A DNA stretch of 64,000 nucleotides from Topomyia yanbarensis (taxonomy: Eukaryota > Arthropoda > Insecta > Diptera > Culicidae). The first letter of the stretch is position 1. Every line of letters begins with the position of its first letter. Shown here one piece after another: positions 1-11,739 of the stretch. The stretch covers positions 184,760,310 through 184,824,309 of the forward strand of contig NC_080672.1 in NCBI RefSeq assembly GCF_030247195.1, read 5' to 3'. The notes below the pieces were generated by a model. The model had not been told where the DNA came from and did no database searches. It saw nothing but the letters and a program-made list of their open reading frames with translations. The position numbers and the translations under genes are program-made.

Positions 1-370
1 GCGCTTCGCGTTCGACGCCGTCTTGCGCTTGCCCTTGCCCTTGCCTTTGCCCTTCGAGGGGAACTCAGCCGCCGCTTCGAGCGACATGGCTGCTCCATAG
101 AAGGGGAAGGGGAGGGTCCCTGTCTGGGTACCTATGTCGGCCTTCTCTCTTCCCTTCCTCTTGGAGGCCACTGTCTGGGTTCCTCTGTCGGACTTCTCCA
201 GACATTCCACCCTCTTGGAGTAAGCTTGCTGTTCCTGTCTTGCGACACGAACAGCTTTCCGGAGCACCAGCAGGCTCTGCTTCAGGCTTTATTACATCGA
301 GCTGCTCCACCACTTTACGCATCGCAGATAGTGGCCCGTCCAGCGCATTGGTAGGGCTATTTTCTACCAC
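1..370 (-). pseudogene. LINE ORF1 (gag-like) 5' fragment, frameshifted, cut by window edge
   Basis: On the minus strand a start codon near 370 opens a reading frame (MVENSPTNALDGPLSAMRKV...) that should pass into a second frame near position 285. In that second frame the peptide has two related segments ending DRGTQT and DIGTQT, then a Lys/Gly-rich stretch (KGKGKGKGKGKRK) that runs off the window at base 1. A basic, low-complexity segment after a short acidic start is compatible with the N-terminal part of a non-LTR retrotransposon ORF1 (R1-like or related). No zinc knuckles are inside the window, so the family is inferred. Base composition is much more GC-rich than the flanks, as expected for an inserted element. 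The frame change implies it is dead, unless it is a sequencing error. Confidence 0.4.
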
Positions 371-1780
371 TGCTGGGGGGTCACTGGTGCTGTCGGATAC
401 AGCACTCGTCGCTCCACTACTCTCCCCACGGGGGGAGACCTCACCAAACCACCTCTAGCAAAGGAGTTTGGCACCTCCGTTTGTTTATTATTTTTATTAT
501 TATTCACTTCATTCATATCGATTCCCACGAGTTGCGCGAGAAAGAAAGGTCCGCCACTCCAGAGCTCCGCATTAACGCGGTAAGGGACGCTTACTGTGGG
601 GGTTGCCCAGGTACCCCACAGGCTCCTTTAACGATCGAGCATCTTTTTCACCCCCTCGATTACTCATCCCTCGACACGGGTCGCTTCACGCCTGAGATTG
701 AAACATATACAAGTTATGAAATGTTTCCATCTTGGCTTTTCCTCTTGTCGAAAAAAATTAATGAATAAATAAATAAATAGTGAATAAATAAAAAAAATTA
801 TACTGTCAGAGATATGCGTAGCCAACTCATGAACGCAAACTTCTACAGTGTCATTTTCGATGCACATATACGGCTATGCTATATTTAACGCATTCGGCGA
901 CAGGTATGGATTGCACCTCAGAGAAAATAAAGAGAAGAATAAAAAAGCTCTTTGCACGTTTCATGCGAACAACCGCTCTTCTGTTTTACAATAAACCTCT
1001 GCACTCCGACGTGTGTTGCTCCCATGTTTGCATTCTTCTCAATAGCTGCACACATAAAAGAGTAGAAATAAAGAGGCTCTTCAGTTTTAGGTATCTCGGT
1101 CCCATGCGCACGGAAGGCGACCAAAGAACATATTAAAAACGTTCTTCCGATCAAACATTATCTGAATTTTAGTTTTATTCACCTTCTTCCCTGTTTGCCA
1201 GTTAAACTGGCTCTTCAAGGTGACTATTTGTGCGAAATTGTGCATCTCTTGGTGCACAGCTCTTTCTCATTTTCGTTTTCAAGTTTCTCTTTGTGCATCT
1301 CTTGGTGCACAGCTCTTTCTCTTTTTCGTTTTCAAGTTTTTCTTTGTGTGGGTGATCTGCACGTCGCACAGTGGCATAACTGTATCAAATCCATGCCCAA
1401 AATTATTTCACAAGCTTTTAAGCTTTTTTATACGATAACAAGTGATGAAAAATGGTTTTTCATGGTTTCAGACAATTTATGACCAAAATGTGATAATATG
1501 AGACCTTCTTGCAGCGTGATGCAGTACCGAAAATAATTCCACAAGCCTTATTATTTTTCAAAGTGAACATGTTTTTAGAGTACTCCATCAGTTTGAGGAA
1601 AGCTCGCATTGAGAATTAGTCTGTTTAAACTTTTGTTTCAAGGTCAAATGTTTATTTTGCTTTTCTGGTTTTCTCATTGTAAAAAAAAATCAGGTTTTTG
1701 TAAATTCGGAAATAGAAATATATCCAAGTGATTATCATATTCAATCTGAATTATGCAGTATTCACGTTAACAACTGCAAT
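371..1780. other. No gene recognised; includes LINE 5' flank and a 53-bp tandem duplication
   Basis: The part up to about 700 is still GC-rich and may be the 5' untranslated region of the minus-strand LINE at the edge. From about 700 the sequence is AT-rich with AATA-type simple sequence (about 760-800) and only short open frames with no recognisable motifs. Confidence 0.4.
1241..1346. repeat. 53-bp direct tandem duplication (two copies)
   Basis: The word TGCATCTCTTGGTGCACAGC at 1241 recurs at 1294. The two 53-bp copies (1241-1293, 1294-1346) differ at only a few bases. This explains two overlapping open frames here that show the same peptide twice. Confidence 0.85.
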
Positions 1781-1861
1781 CCGGATATACCGGCTTGAAC
1801 CTTCGTTTGAACCGGTCACAAATCTTGATAGCTGCTGGTTTACCTAGAGTTTTTCAACAGC

Positions 1862-1990
1862 AATAGTCTTTCTCAAGGCTACCTATATTTTCGCCTCGAT
1901 CAGTCTTTCTCAAGACTACCTATATTTTTTCGACAATTAGTCTTTTACAAGACCACCTTCTTTTTCTACTCAATCAGTCTTTTTCCAGAC
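1862..1990 (+). repeat. Four short repeats in the Juan-like 5' untranslated region
   Basis: A motif of about 37 bp built on AGTCTTTCTCAAGRCTACC followed by a T-rich tract occurs at about 1864, 1902, 1939 and 1976, the last two degraded. Jockey-type LINEs use internal 5' promoters, so tandem 5' units may have had a promoter role; that role is inference. Confidence 0.65.
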
Positions 1991-2043
1991 TAAAACATTT
2001 TTCAAGAACAATTCAGCCTAAAGAAATATTTAATTCTTCCAAC

Positions 2044-3290
2044 ATGCCTGGGTCCTCCCAGAAAGGCCGTGTGCCAAAAATTAAAGCTAAACGGAAAAGG
2101 GTATCTTCTCCAGCCGAAAATTCAATTGACTGCAGCAACTCATTCGATGTTTCATCCGAATGTGAATCTGATGAAATTTTTAAATTTCCTCGCATTGCGC
2201 ATAATGCCAATGAGAAGAAAACGCAATCACCTCCACCTATAACAGTGATGATTTCCGACTTCAAAGCCTTTCGAACTGAGCTGTCGATGTTCCTTCCGGA
2301 CGTAGTCTCTTTTCAGATTGGCCGAAGAGGAGAATGTCGAGTTACAGCGGAGGAATTGATTGGCCACAAACGACTACTCCACTATCTTACGGAGAAGTTA
2401 TATAAATTTTATTCATATGATTTCAAGACAGATAGACCATTCAAGGCTGTATTGAAAGGGCCACCTCAAGGTCAAAGTTTGGATGAAATATCCAACGAAT
2501 TGAAAAATTTACTTGGCTTTTCTCCTGCGCAAGTTATTCTTATGAAGAGAAAGGCTAGCGGCGATGACACGCCAGTACGCTCTGGAATTATCCAGGAGCT
2601 ATATTTAATTCATTTTAACCGTAATGAGGTTAATAATTTGAAAGTATTTGAAAAAGCACGTTTTATGTTCCACGTGCGAGTAAAGTGGGAACATTATAGA
2701 CGATATAGGGGCAGAATTCAAAATCTGACCCAGTGTCGTAGATGCCAAGGCTTTGGGCACGGCACAAAAAATTGTTATTTGGATTCCAAATGTATGATCT
2801 GTTGTGATAAATCGCACACGAAAGATACTTGTCCGGTGAAAAAACCACAAAAAGTTTCAAATGCGCAAATTGTAGCGAAAATCATAAATCGAATTTCTGG
2901 GGTTGTCCAGTTCGAGAAAAAATTATAAATTCTCGTTCTAGACAACAAAAACAACAAATAAAAAATGTACCTACTTCTTCAGGTACACTTCAAGAAAACA
3001 CGCCCAAACGTGTTAATCCGATTCAAAATAGATTAACAACTTCTTCTACCTCCGTCACAGCATCCTACAATTGTGTGTCATCATATGCTTCAGTGGCAGG
3101 TAGCAATGCCAAAATAACGGCTACTACTACCACGACCTCAATCTCGTTTGCACCCAACGCTTCCTTTAGTCCAATGGATCTAGGTAGTGTAACGGAAGAA
3201 AAATTAAAATACCTACAGGAGTCTATGTTACCTATGATGATTGCCATGTTAAATTCTACCTCAATGTTTGAAGCTTTTCAAGCGGGTTAG
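2044..3290 (+). pseudogene. Juan-like ORF1 (gag-like nucleic-acid-binding protein), one frameshift
   Basis: The start at 2044 gives a basic N-terminus, then a central region of the type that precedes zinc knuckles in jockey gag proteins (about residues 70-220). Two knuckles follow: C231-RRCQGFGHGTKN-C244 and C250-MICCDKSHTKDT-C263. The frame then breaks near 2860. The third knuckle (CANCSENHKSNFWGC) lies in the next frame, which is open from 2829 to 3290 and carries a Ser/Thr-rich C-terminal tail ending FEAFQAG. Jockey ORF1 proteins coat the element RNA in the ribonucleoprotein particle. Length, knuckle number and position directly before an endonuclease/RT frame all fit. One indel around 2830-2880 separates the halves. 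Confidence 0.8.
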
Positions 3291-3360
3291 GAATTTGCTA
3301 ACAAAATTGTAATGAAATTAAAGTTTAACAATGACTTTCAATAATCATTTAAATTTATAA

Positions 3361-5981
3361 AATTGGAATGCTCGTTCATTAAAAACGTGCGAAGACCAAT
3401 TTTTCAACTTCTTGAGGATACATAATGTGCATATAGCCGTTGTGACCGAAACTTTTTTTAAAACCAAATATTAAATTGAAGAGTAACTCTAATTTAGTTA
3501 TTCATCGATTTGATCGAATTGTTGGATTCGGCGGAGGAATCGCAATAGCCGTTAATCGCCGGATCAAACATTCCGTTACGCCGACTCTTGACACCAAGGT
3601 GATCGAGAGTTTGGGTATCGAAGTTGAAACTGATCTTGGTATCATTTTTATTGCTGCAGCCTATTTGCCTTTTCAGTGCACTGGCGAGCAAATGAATTTC
3701 TTGAAAGAAGACTTACAAAAACTTACAAGAAATCGGTCGAAATTATTCATAATCGGTGATTTTAACGCCAAACACCTAGCCTGGAATAATGCTCAAAGCA
3801 ATTCCAACGGTAAACTACTTTTTAATGATTGCTCTGCTGGTTATTATTCAATTTTGTTTCCGAATGGTCCTACGTGCTATTCGTCTGTAAGGAATCCATC
3901 AACAATTGATTTGGTTTTGACAGATCAAAGTCACATTTGTAGCGAATTGATTACACATGCTGACTTTGATTCTGATCATCTTCCAGTAACTTTTTCACTT
4001 TCTCAAGAAGCTGTTTCCAATCCCATTAGCTCAGTGTTCAATTATCACAAAGCGAATTGGCAAAGGTACAAAACTTAAATTGAGAATAATTTTAATCATG
4101 ACCTTGATTTACAAAATAAAGCTGACAATGATACGGCATTACAAAATTTAAGTATATCTATAGTTGATGCTAGAAATTTATCAGTACCAACAACACAGAA
4201 AAAATTTAATACTCCTATTCTTGACGACGATCTTCAACTTCTGATTCGCTTGAAGAATGTTCGAAGACGTCAATATCAACGTTCTCGTGATCCTGCTATG
4301 AAATGTATCTATCAGGATCTACAAAAAGAAATTGAGCATAGATTCACACTCTTAAGAAATGAAAATTTCGCGAAAGAGGTTGAACAAATCAAGCCAAATT
4401 CTAAACCTTTCTGGAAACTTTCTAAGGTTCTCAAGAAACCTCAGAAACCAATTCCAGCCTTGAAGGAAGGTGACCACATACTTCTTACAAACGAAGAAAA
4501 AGCTCAAAAACTTGCTCAGCAGTTTGAAAGCGTCCATAATTTTAATCTCAACGTTGTGAGTCCTATTGAAACCGCAGTCTTACAAAAATATGAAAACGTT
4601 TCAAATCAAGTATTGTCTCTAGACGATATTGTTGAAACAAACTATGATGAGATCAAACCCATCATGAAAAAGTTAAAAAATATGAAAGCTCCAGGTTACG
4701 ATGGAATTTTCAACAAAAACCTTCCCGAAATCACCATGAGATACTTGGTTAAAATATTCAACAAATGTTTTGAATTAGCATACTTCCCTGAAAGATGGTA
4801 AATGCCAAAAGTATTCCTATTTTGAAGCCAGATAAAAACCCAGCAGAAGCATCTAGCTATCGACCAATTAGCTTACTCTCTTCTATTAGTAAATTATTTG
4901 AAAAAATCATCCCAACTAGAATGATGTCACATATCAATGATAAATTTATTTTTCTTCCTGAGCAGTTTGGATTTCGTATTGGACATTCAACTACTCATCA
5001 ACTTGTGAGAGTACCCAACATGATAAAGGCAAATATCTCAGATGGCTATTCCACTGGAGTTGCTTTTCTAGACATCGAAAAAGCTTTCGACAGTGTTTGG
5101 CACAAAGGTTTAATTGCCAAAATGAGGGATTTCAATTTTCCAATTTACATAATAAAGATAATTAAAAATTATCTTACTAACCGTACCCTACAGGTTTCTT
5201 ATCAGAATTGTAAATCTAATAAGCTACCCGTTAAAGCAGGCGTCCCTTAAGGATCAAGCGTCGCACCAATACTATACAATATTTTTACCTCTGATCTTCC
5301 AAACCTACCTACAGGCTGTGAAAAGTCACTTTTCTGTGATGATACTAGCATCTCAGCCACTTGGAGAAGTCTTCGTATTATCTGCAGTCGACTGCAACGA
5401 AGCTTGAATATTTTCAATGATTACCTGAAAAATGGAAAATTTCCACTAATGCGGCAAAAACACAATTGATTGTGTTTCCGCATAAGCCAAGAGCTTCTTC
5501 TTTTAAACCAAATAATAACCATATTATTAAATTTAATGGTTTGAATTTAACGTGGACAGATCAAGTTAAACACTTGGGTTTGATTTACGATAAAAAATTC
5601 ACTTTTAAGGATCACATTGAAAGAATCCAAACAAAATGCAACAAATATATAAAATGTTTATACCCTCATATAAATAGGAATTCTAGGCTCTGCCTAAAGA
5701 ACAAACTATTAATTTATAAACAAATATTTAGACCGGCAATGCTATATGCAGTGTTAATCTGGACAAGTTGTTGTGCTACTAGGAAGAAAACGCTTCAAAG
5801 GATTCAGAATAAAATTCTGAAAATGATTTTGAAGCGTCCTCCCTGGTTCAGCACAAATGAGTTGCACAGACTCGCAAACATAGAAACATTACAAATTACG
5901 ACGAACAGTATTATAAGCAACTTCCGACAAAAATCGTTGCAATCTTCAATTGCAACGATTAGCTCTCTTTATAGTTTATAA
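3361..5981 (+). pseudogene. Juan-like ORF2 (endonuclease-reverse transcriptase), multiple lesions
   Basis: The apurinic-type endonuclease begins at NWNARSLK (3361). It shows VVTETFF, then IGDFNAKH (about 3750) and SDHLPV (about 3972). The reverse transcriptase shows SSYRPISLLSSISKLFEK (about 4850), EQFGFRIGHSTTHQL, FLDIEKAFDSVWH (about 5068) and a GVP-stop-GSS motif at 5245-5255 where a Gln codon has become TAA. The catalytic box reads LFCDDTS (about 5332), with Cys in place of the usual Ala/Tyr. Damage: frameshift near 3460 in a homopolymer run, in-frame stop at 4076, frameshift near 4797, stop at 5248, frameshift near 5440. The C-terminal segment closes at 5981. No RNase H is visible, as expected for jockey/Juan. 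Confidence 0.85.
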
Positions 5982-6206
5982 GTTAGTTTATAAGATTTGT
6001 TTAGCTCCTTATTCAGAAGACAAGTAGGTTTAAAACATCCTACTGAAAACAAATACTTAACTGCGAAAGCATATTATAACTTAATAATAATTAACTGAAT
6101 CATGTAAACAATAGGGATGAAAAGTCACCACTTGTGGCTGAACACCCAATGTACTAAATTAGAAATGTAATGCAAACAAAACAATATAATCAAATAGAAA
6201 ATCTCA

Positions 6207-8457
6207 ATATATAAAAATGAAATGGTTTCCGTGTGTCATCACATAACTCAAGAACGAGACGACGGATTTCTTTGATTTTTGCATTATGTTGTTGGTTATT
6301 TTCGGTGGAAGGTTCTTTGGCATAAAAATCAAATATTGAAATTTTCCTAATCTACCTATTAGTGCAATTGTGTTTTTTCATATATGCCCCTTTTGCTGGA
6401 TATCTCTATATATAAAAATGAAATGGTTTCCGTGTGTCATCGCATAACTCAAGAACAAGACGACGGATTTCTTTGATTTTTGCGTTATTTTGTTGGTTAT
6501 TTTCTGTGGAAGGTTCTTTGACATGAAATTCAAATATTGAAATTTTCCTAATCTACCTATTAGTGCAATTGTGTTTTTTCATATATGCACCTTTTGCTGG
6601 ATATCTCTATATATAAAAATGAAATGGTTTCCGTGTGTCATCGCATAACTCAAGAACGAGATGACGGATTTCTTTGATTTTTGCATTATTTTGTTGGTTA
6701 TTTTCTGTGAAAGGTTCTTTGACATAAAAATCAAATATTGAAATTTTCCCAATCTACCTATTAGTGCAATTGTGTTTTTTCATATATGCCCCTTTTGCTG
6801 GATATCTCTATATATAAAAATGAAATGGTTTCCGTGTGTCATCGCATAACTCAAGAACAAGACGATGGATTTCTTTGATTTTTGCGTTATTTTGTTGGTT
6901 ATTTTCTGTGGAAGGTTCTTTGACATGAAAATCAAATATTGAAATTTTCCTAATCTACCTATTAGTGCAATTGTGTTTTTTTCATATATGCACCTTTTGC
7001 TGGATATCTCTATATATAAAAATGAAATGGTTTCCGTGTGTCATCGCATAACTCAAGAACGAGATGACGGATTTCTTTGATTTTTGCATTATTTTGTTGG
7101 TTATTTTCTGTGAAAGGTTCTTTGACATAAAAATCAAATATTGAAATTTTCCCAATCTACCTATTAGTGCAATTGTGTTTTTTCATATATGCACCTTTTG
7201 CTAGATATATCTATATCTAAAAATGAAATGGTTTCCGTGTGTCATCGCATAATTCAAGAACGAGATGACGGATTTCTTTAATTTTTGCAATCTTGTTATT
7301 TCCTGTGGAAGGTTCTTTGACATAAAAATCAAATATTGAAATTTTCCTAATCTACCTATTAGTGCAATTGTGTTTTTCTCATATATGCACCTTTTGCTGG
7401 ATATCTCTATGTATAAAAATGAAATGGTTTCCGTGTGTCATCGCATAACTCAAGAACGGGACGACGGATTTCTTTGATTTTTGCATTATTGTGTTAGTTA
7501 TTTCCTGTGGAAGGTTCTTTGACATAAAAATCAAATATTGAAATTTTTCTAATCTACCTATTAGAGCAATTGTGTTTTTTCATATATGCACCTTTTGCTA
7601 GATATACCTATATCTAAAAATGAAATGGTTTCCGTGTGTCATCGCATAATTCAAGAACGAGATGACGGATTTCTTTATTTTTTGCAATCTTGTTATTTCC
7701 TGTGGATGGTTCTTTGACATAAAAATCAAATATTGAAATTTTCCTAATCTACCTATTAGTGCAATTGTGTTTTTCTCATATATGCACCTTTTGCTGGATA
7801 TCTCTATATATAAAAATGAAATGGTTTCCGTGTGTCATCGCATAACTCAAGAACGGGACGACGGATTTCTTTGATTTTTGCATTATTGTGTTAGTTATTT
7901 CCTGTGGAAGGTTCTTTGGCATAAAAATCAAATATTGAAATTTTTCTAATCTACCTATTAGAGCAATTGTGTTTTTCTCATATATGCACCTTTTGCTGTA
8001 TATCTCTATATATAAAAATGAAATGGTTTCCGTGTGTCATCGCATAACTCAACAACAAGACGACGGATTTGTTGGATTTTTACATTATTTTGTTGGTTAT
8101 TTCCTGTGGAAGGTTCTTTGACAAAAAAATCAAATGTTGAAATTTTCCTAATCTACCTATTAGTTCAATTATGTCTTTCTCATCCCAATCCTAATCTACC
8201 TATTAGTGCAATTGTGTTTTTCTCATATATGCACCTTTTGCTGGATATATCTCTATATATAAAAATTAAATGGTTTCCGTGTGTCATCGCATAACTCAAA
8301 AACGAGACGACGGATTTCTTTAATTTTTGCATTATTTTGTTGGTTATTTCCTGTGGAAGGTTCTTTGACATAAAAATCAAATATTGAAATTTTCCTAATC
8401 TACCTATTAGTGCAATTGTGTTTTTCTCATATATGCACCTTTTGCTGGATATCTCTA
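6207..8457 (+). repeat. Tandem array of about 200-bp units, 11 copies (Helitron-like 5' ends)
   Basis: Units start at the word ATGAAATGGTTTCCGTGTG at 6218, 6418, 6619, 6820, 7022, 7223, 7419, 7620, 7816, 8018 and (with ATT for ATG) 8265. Spacing is 196-202 bp, except one 247-bp unit with an internal duplication of about 45 bp. Each unit begins TCTCTATATATAAAAATG and ends near CACCTTTTGCTGGATA. A TC(T)..TATATATAAAAATGAA start is familiar from insect Helitron-type non-autonomous elements, and the matching array at 16.0-16.6 kb leads into a CTAGT end, the usual Helitron 3' form. The tandem structure is seen directly; the family is inferred. Short open frames here are by-products. Confidence 0.85.
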
Positions 8458-8459
8458 TA

Positions 8460-8836
8460 GAGGAATTCCACGGGGAAGTGGCCGACCATAAAAATCCACC
8501 ATCTCCGATTTTAACAAAAATTTGCAGCTATGTTTGGTTTATGAGTCTCCATGGCTTCCACAGGTTATTAGACCATTTTGACTCAAGAGCTTTTTTTTAA
8601 AAGGGCGTATGTGTTTTTGCATGCACAATGAACAAACAATAATAATACGAAAACCATAATTTGTCCAGCAAAACTATTCGAAAATGAGTTGCATTCATTA
8701 ATCTTTGTAAAAAAATATGCACTGAAAAAAAAATTGTGCCGATTTTCAAAAAAATTATAATTAATATTAAAAATTGGAATTAAAAAAACCATTTTTTTAA
8801 TTTTTAATTTTTTGCCAGCGAAAACCTAAATAAAAA
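8460..8836 (+). repeat. Left inverted terminal arm of the 7.55-kb composite
   Basis: The text from GAGGAATTCCACG through CCGATTTTAACAAAAATTTG to TTTTGCCAGCGAAAACCTAAATA pairs, with scattered mismatches, with the reverse complement of 15636-16012. Similarity stops just after CCTAAATAAAAA. Confidence 0.75.
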
Positions 8837-9497
8837 AGAAATATTTTAAGTCTAATTTTATGATGGAGAAGTTATCAATAAAAAAGTTTTTCTAACAACA
8901 AATTTGTACATGTTTTTCAATTCTATACTATGTTACTGACAAAAATATATTTTTTTTATAGAATGTGATTCCCAATGTCATTTCGAATCAAAATGCTCTT
9001 TACAAAAATCTTCGAAAATGTAGTCGTTTTCAAGATATTTTAAATTTTGTTTAGACAAAAAGTAATAATTCGTTAAATTACGCCCTTTTCATAAGTTATT
9101 CGCATTCCTCCATCAACAATCGTACAATTTTCATAATAGTCATGATAAATTCTACAACTTACCTTTTGACACCAAGATGATAAGAGGATAATGTTGCAAG
9201 TTATAGGTCCGATTTATAAAATCACTATCGTCATTTTTTATACTAAAATGCATTTCTTCCTATTATATACAATTCCTATATTCTATATACACCTTAACAC
9301 TTTGTTCGTTTATATATGCTAAAAATACTTGGTGTTTCGTCATTCGAAAACAGTTTCGCGGCAATTCTATTTTCTGAAATAGGAACAAAAGAGTGATATT
9401 TCTGTGTACCTGGAATCATTTTTGCCTTCTGATACAGGCTACTCCATTCAGCTGCTCCCTGTTCGTTTTCTTCTTGTGATACATAACAAAACGAAAT

Positions 9498-11420
9498 TTA
9501 TGTTAATTGTTCATTACTTTGCTGGTTAGCCCATTTATATAACTCTTCTGCACTTGTGATTGGATGTTCGTGTGCTATTGCTAAGCTCGCATTTCTTGCC
9601 ATTCGTTTCAATGTCCCGCCAATTGCGTCACAGGGTCCTTTTCCATGAGAAGTTGCAAAAAAGTGCCACTCAGCATCAATTTTATAATTAGTTTTATATT
9701 TACAAAGACTAGCAAAATTTTTTCTATTTTTGTATTGAGAAGCAGCTCCATCAGACATAAATATAGCCTTCTTTAATTGCATTTTTGGTTTTAGAAAAGT
9801 TAGTAACTTTGAAATACCTGCACCGCGATTGCATCATGTTTTAGAACTTCGGATATTATTACAAAACTTAATTTTTTTATTATTCCAGAGTCCATATAAT
9901 AAATAACAAACGGATGAATTGTAGCTTGATCATTGTTCCAATAACTACTCTGAGAAGCATCCTGCAAAACAAATGAATAATTCTCAGAAAAATCACAAAT
10001 TACTAAAACTTCGCCTATTTTTAAAGACGATTTTGATTCATTTAAAAAAATAGACTGTTGATTTTTTATATAATCATGAGTTATCAATTTTTCCAACTTC
10101 TTACCAAAATATGTTACAAACTGATCAACATTTCTAGATTACATCTATCGGTAGCAACCCATTGTTCGAAAGTTATTTCTCCAACACAACGTTCCTCCAA
10201 TTCTTCCGAAAAATTGTGTTCAAACATTGAAAGATTTGGACAGCGGTCACATTCACGAAGATAACAATCTTTTGATCTTGACGATGCACTACACAACATT
10301 TTTTCGAAATACAACTTGTAATCTTTTTCGAAAGAATATTTTTGTAGACTATGGAGCATTAAAATAATATTCTCGTGAATCGTACAAACACAAATGTTAT
10401 GAGAACCTGAACTTCCTAATAGATTGCAATTCTCCAGTCTCAATGATGCAAATGAACTAAATCCAATAGTAAATTCACTAATTTCCTTAAACCTATTAAA
10501 AGTCTCTTTCAATGAACAAATTAACAGACGTTTTTGTACATGGTGACGCTTACCATCCTTTTTCATAGAAACATAGTCGTTTAGCCCAGGCATGGCTCTG
10601 CTAATCTGGTCGCTATCATAGAACTCCAACACCGTGTTTTTTGCTTGTGAATCCAAAGTATGAACCATCTTTTCGTTGTTGTTGTTCTTGTTGTTGTGAT
10701 GTTTCCTTCTGCTAACAACCTAGCTTGCGATACAATGTGTTTGTTTGCATGAAATTCATCCATTATCTTTTGATTTGACCAAGATTTTGGTAAAATAGAC
10801 AATAACCTCACTTGATCGTTTCTTGAACCTCCTGAATCTGCAAATCTCTCTTTCAGATGAGAAATTATATCATCAAGGTCAGCAGCTTTCGTTTTTAATA
10901 ACTCCAGCTCATCATTTTCTACATTAAACCCGAATAAATGTTTTCGCATTCCATGTGAAATATTCGAATATTTACTATTGGAATAATTGACTTGTTGAAG
11001 CTAGTTTATTGCTATTGGTGAAACGTTGATTCCCAGGACTCCTTTATTGAATATTTCAATGTTATATATTCTGGAATAATCCTGCACATCGCTTTCTTGA
11101 GTAGATGCTGAGAAGATTGATGTAACCGATGGTATGTCTACTGGATCATATCCTGAAGGTGATGATTGTGGCTCTGTAGTGTAGATGCTCGGTAACTGAA
11201 GATATTTTATATTGTCAGAATTGCATGCCTGCAACCTGCAAGTATCACATATAAAAACAGACTCATCCAATTTAGTTTTACACTCTGTGGATTTTAAAAT
11301 TTCAATAATTTTTTGCGTTACTTTGCGAAGCTTCGATGAACACCGTTTCTTAGGAAATGGCTTACAACATCTTACTTTATTGATATCCATAATAATTTGC
11401 TCTTGTTGACACCAAAACAC
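9498..11420 (-). pseudogene. Transposase-like gene with CDFSENYS and SDGAASQYKN motifs, frameshifted
   Basis: Five minus-strand frames read in order as one protein. (1) 11420-11001: N-terminus with a Cys cluster (RCCKPFPKKRCSSK ... CDTCRLQAC), probably DNA-binding. (2) 10949-10581. (3) 10668-10114: Cys-rich segment (SSRSKDCYLRECDRCPNL). (4) 10096-9800: EVLVICDFSENYSFVLQD, NNDQATIHPFVIYY, HDAIAVQVFQ. (5) 9782-9498: FMSDGAASQYKNRKNF and WHFFATSHGKGPCDAIGG. Frames 2/3 break in a GTT microsatellite near 10680. Frames 3/4 and 4/5 are each separated by a single-base indel, near 10125 and 9815. I recall similar proteins repeated many times in aphid and Hydra genomes. The Asp residues in CDFSENY and SDGAASQYKN are candidate metal ligands. 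I cannot name the superfamily (Sola is one candidate). The flanking inverted ends support a transposase. Confidence 0.65.
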
Positions 11421-11739
11421 CGTACTGACTAAGTCTCTTTAATGTGTTACCCTATTTCAATGTAAAATATAGGTAAGTTTTAATAATGGTTCATACAGGT
11501 ATCAACTATTTTGCTTCAGAAAACATTGGCAGGTAAAATCTATGTCCTCCTATGGTTTCTCCAGAATAAAGAGTAATTCTCAAATGTGCGACTTAAATAA
11601 CGTACAAATTGAACTATTATCCGAATATTATCAATATTATCAGCTTGGCGCTGAAAACAACATTTTTAGAGAATTCAATTTCTATGTAGTCAAATAAATT
11701 TATTATTTTCCTGTAGTTTTTTAATGGTTCGTTATACCG

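Larger units (their letters stand above)
1781..6206 (+). mobile_element. Juan-like (jockey clade) non-LTR retrotransposon, near full length, inactive
   Basis: The element has a 5' untranslated region with short repeats, an ORF1 with CCHC zinc knuckles, an ORF2 with endonuclease and reverse transcriptase motifs, and an A-rich 3' tail region (6100-6206) with no RNase H domain. That plan, and the 3' text around GATGAAAAGTCACCACTTG (6115), are what I recall of the mosquito Juan family. Ends are approximate: no target-site duplication was identified, and the 3' end abuts the first unit of the 200-bp array. Both ORFs carry frameshifts and stops, so this copy cannot retrotranspose by itself. Confidence 0.75.

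Noticed and set aside
6207..8457. CRISPR array
   Set aside because: Units are about 200 bp of continuous similarity with no short repeat/unique spacer pattern, in an insect genome.
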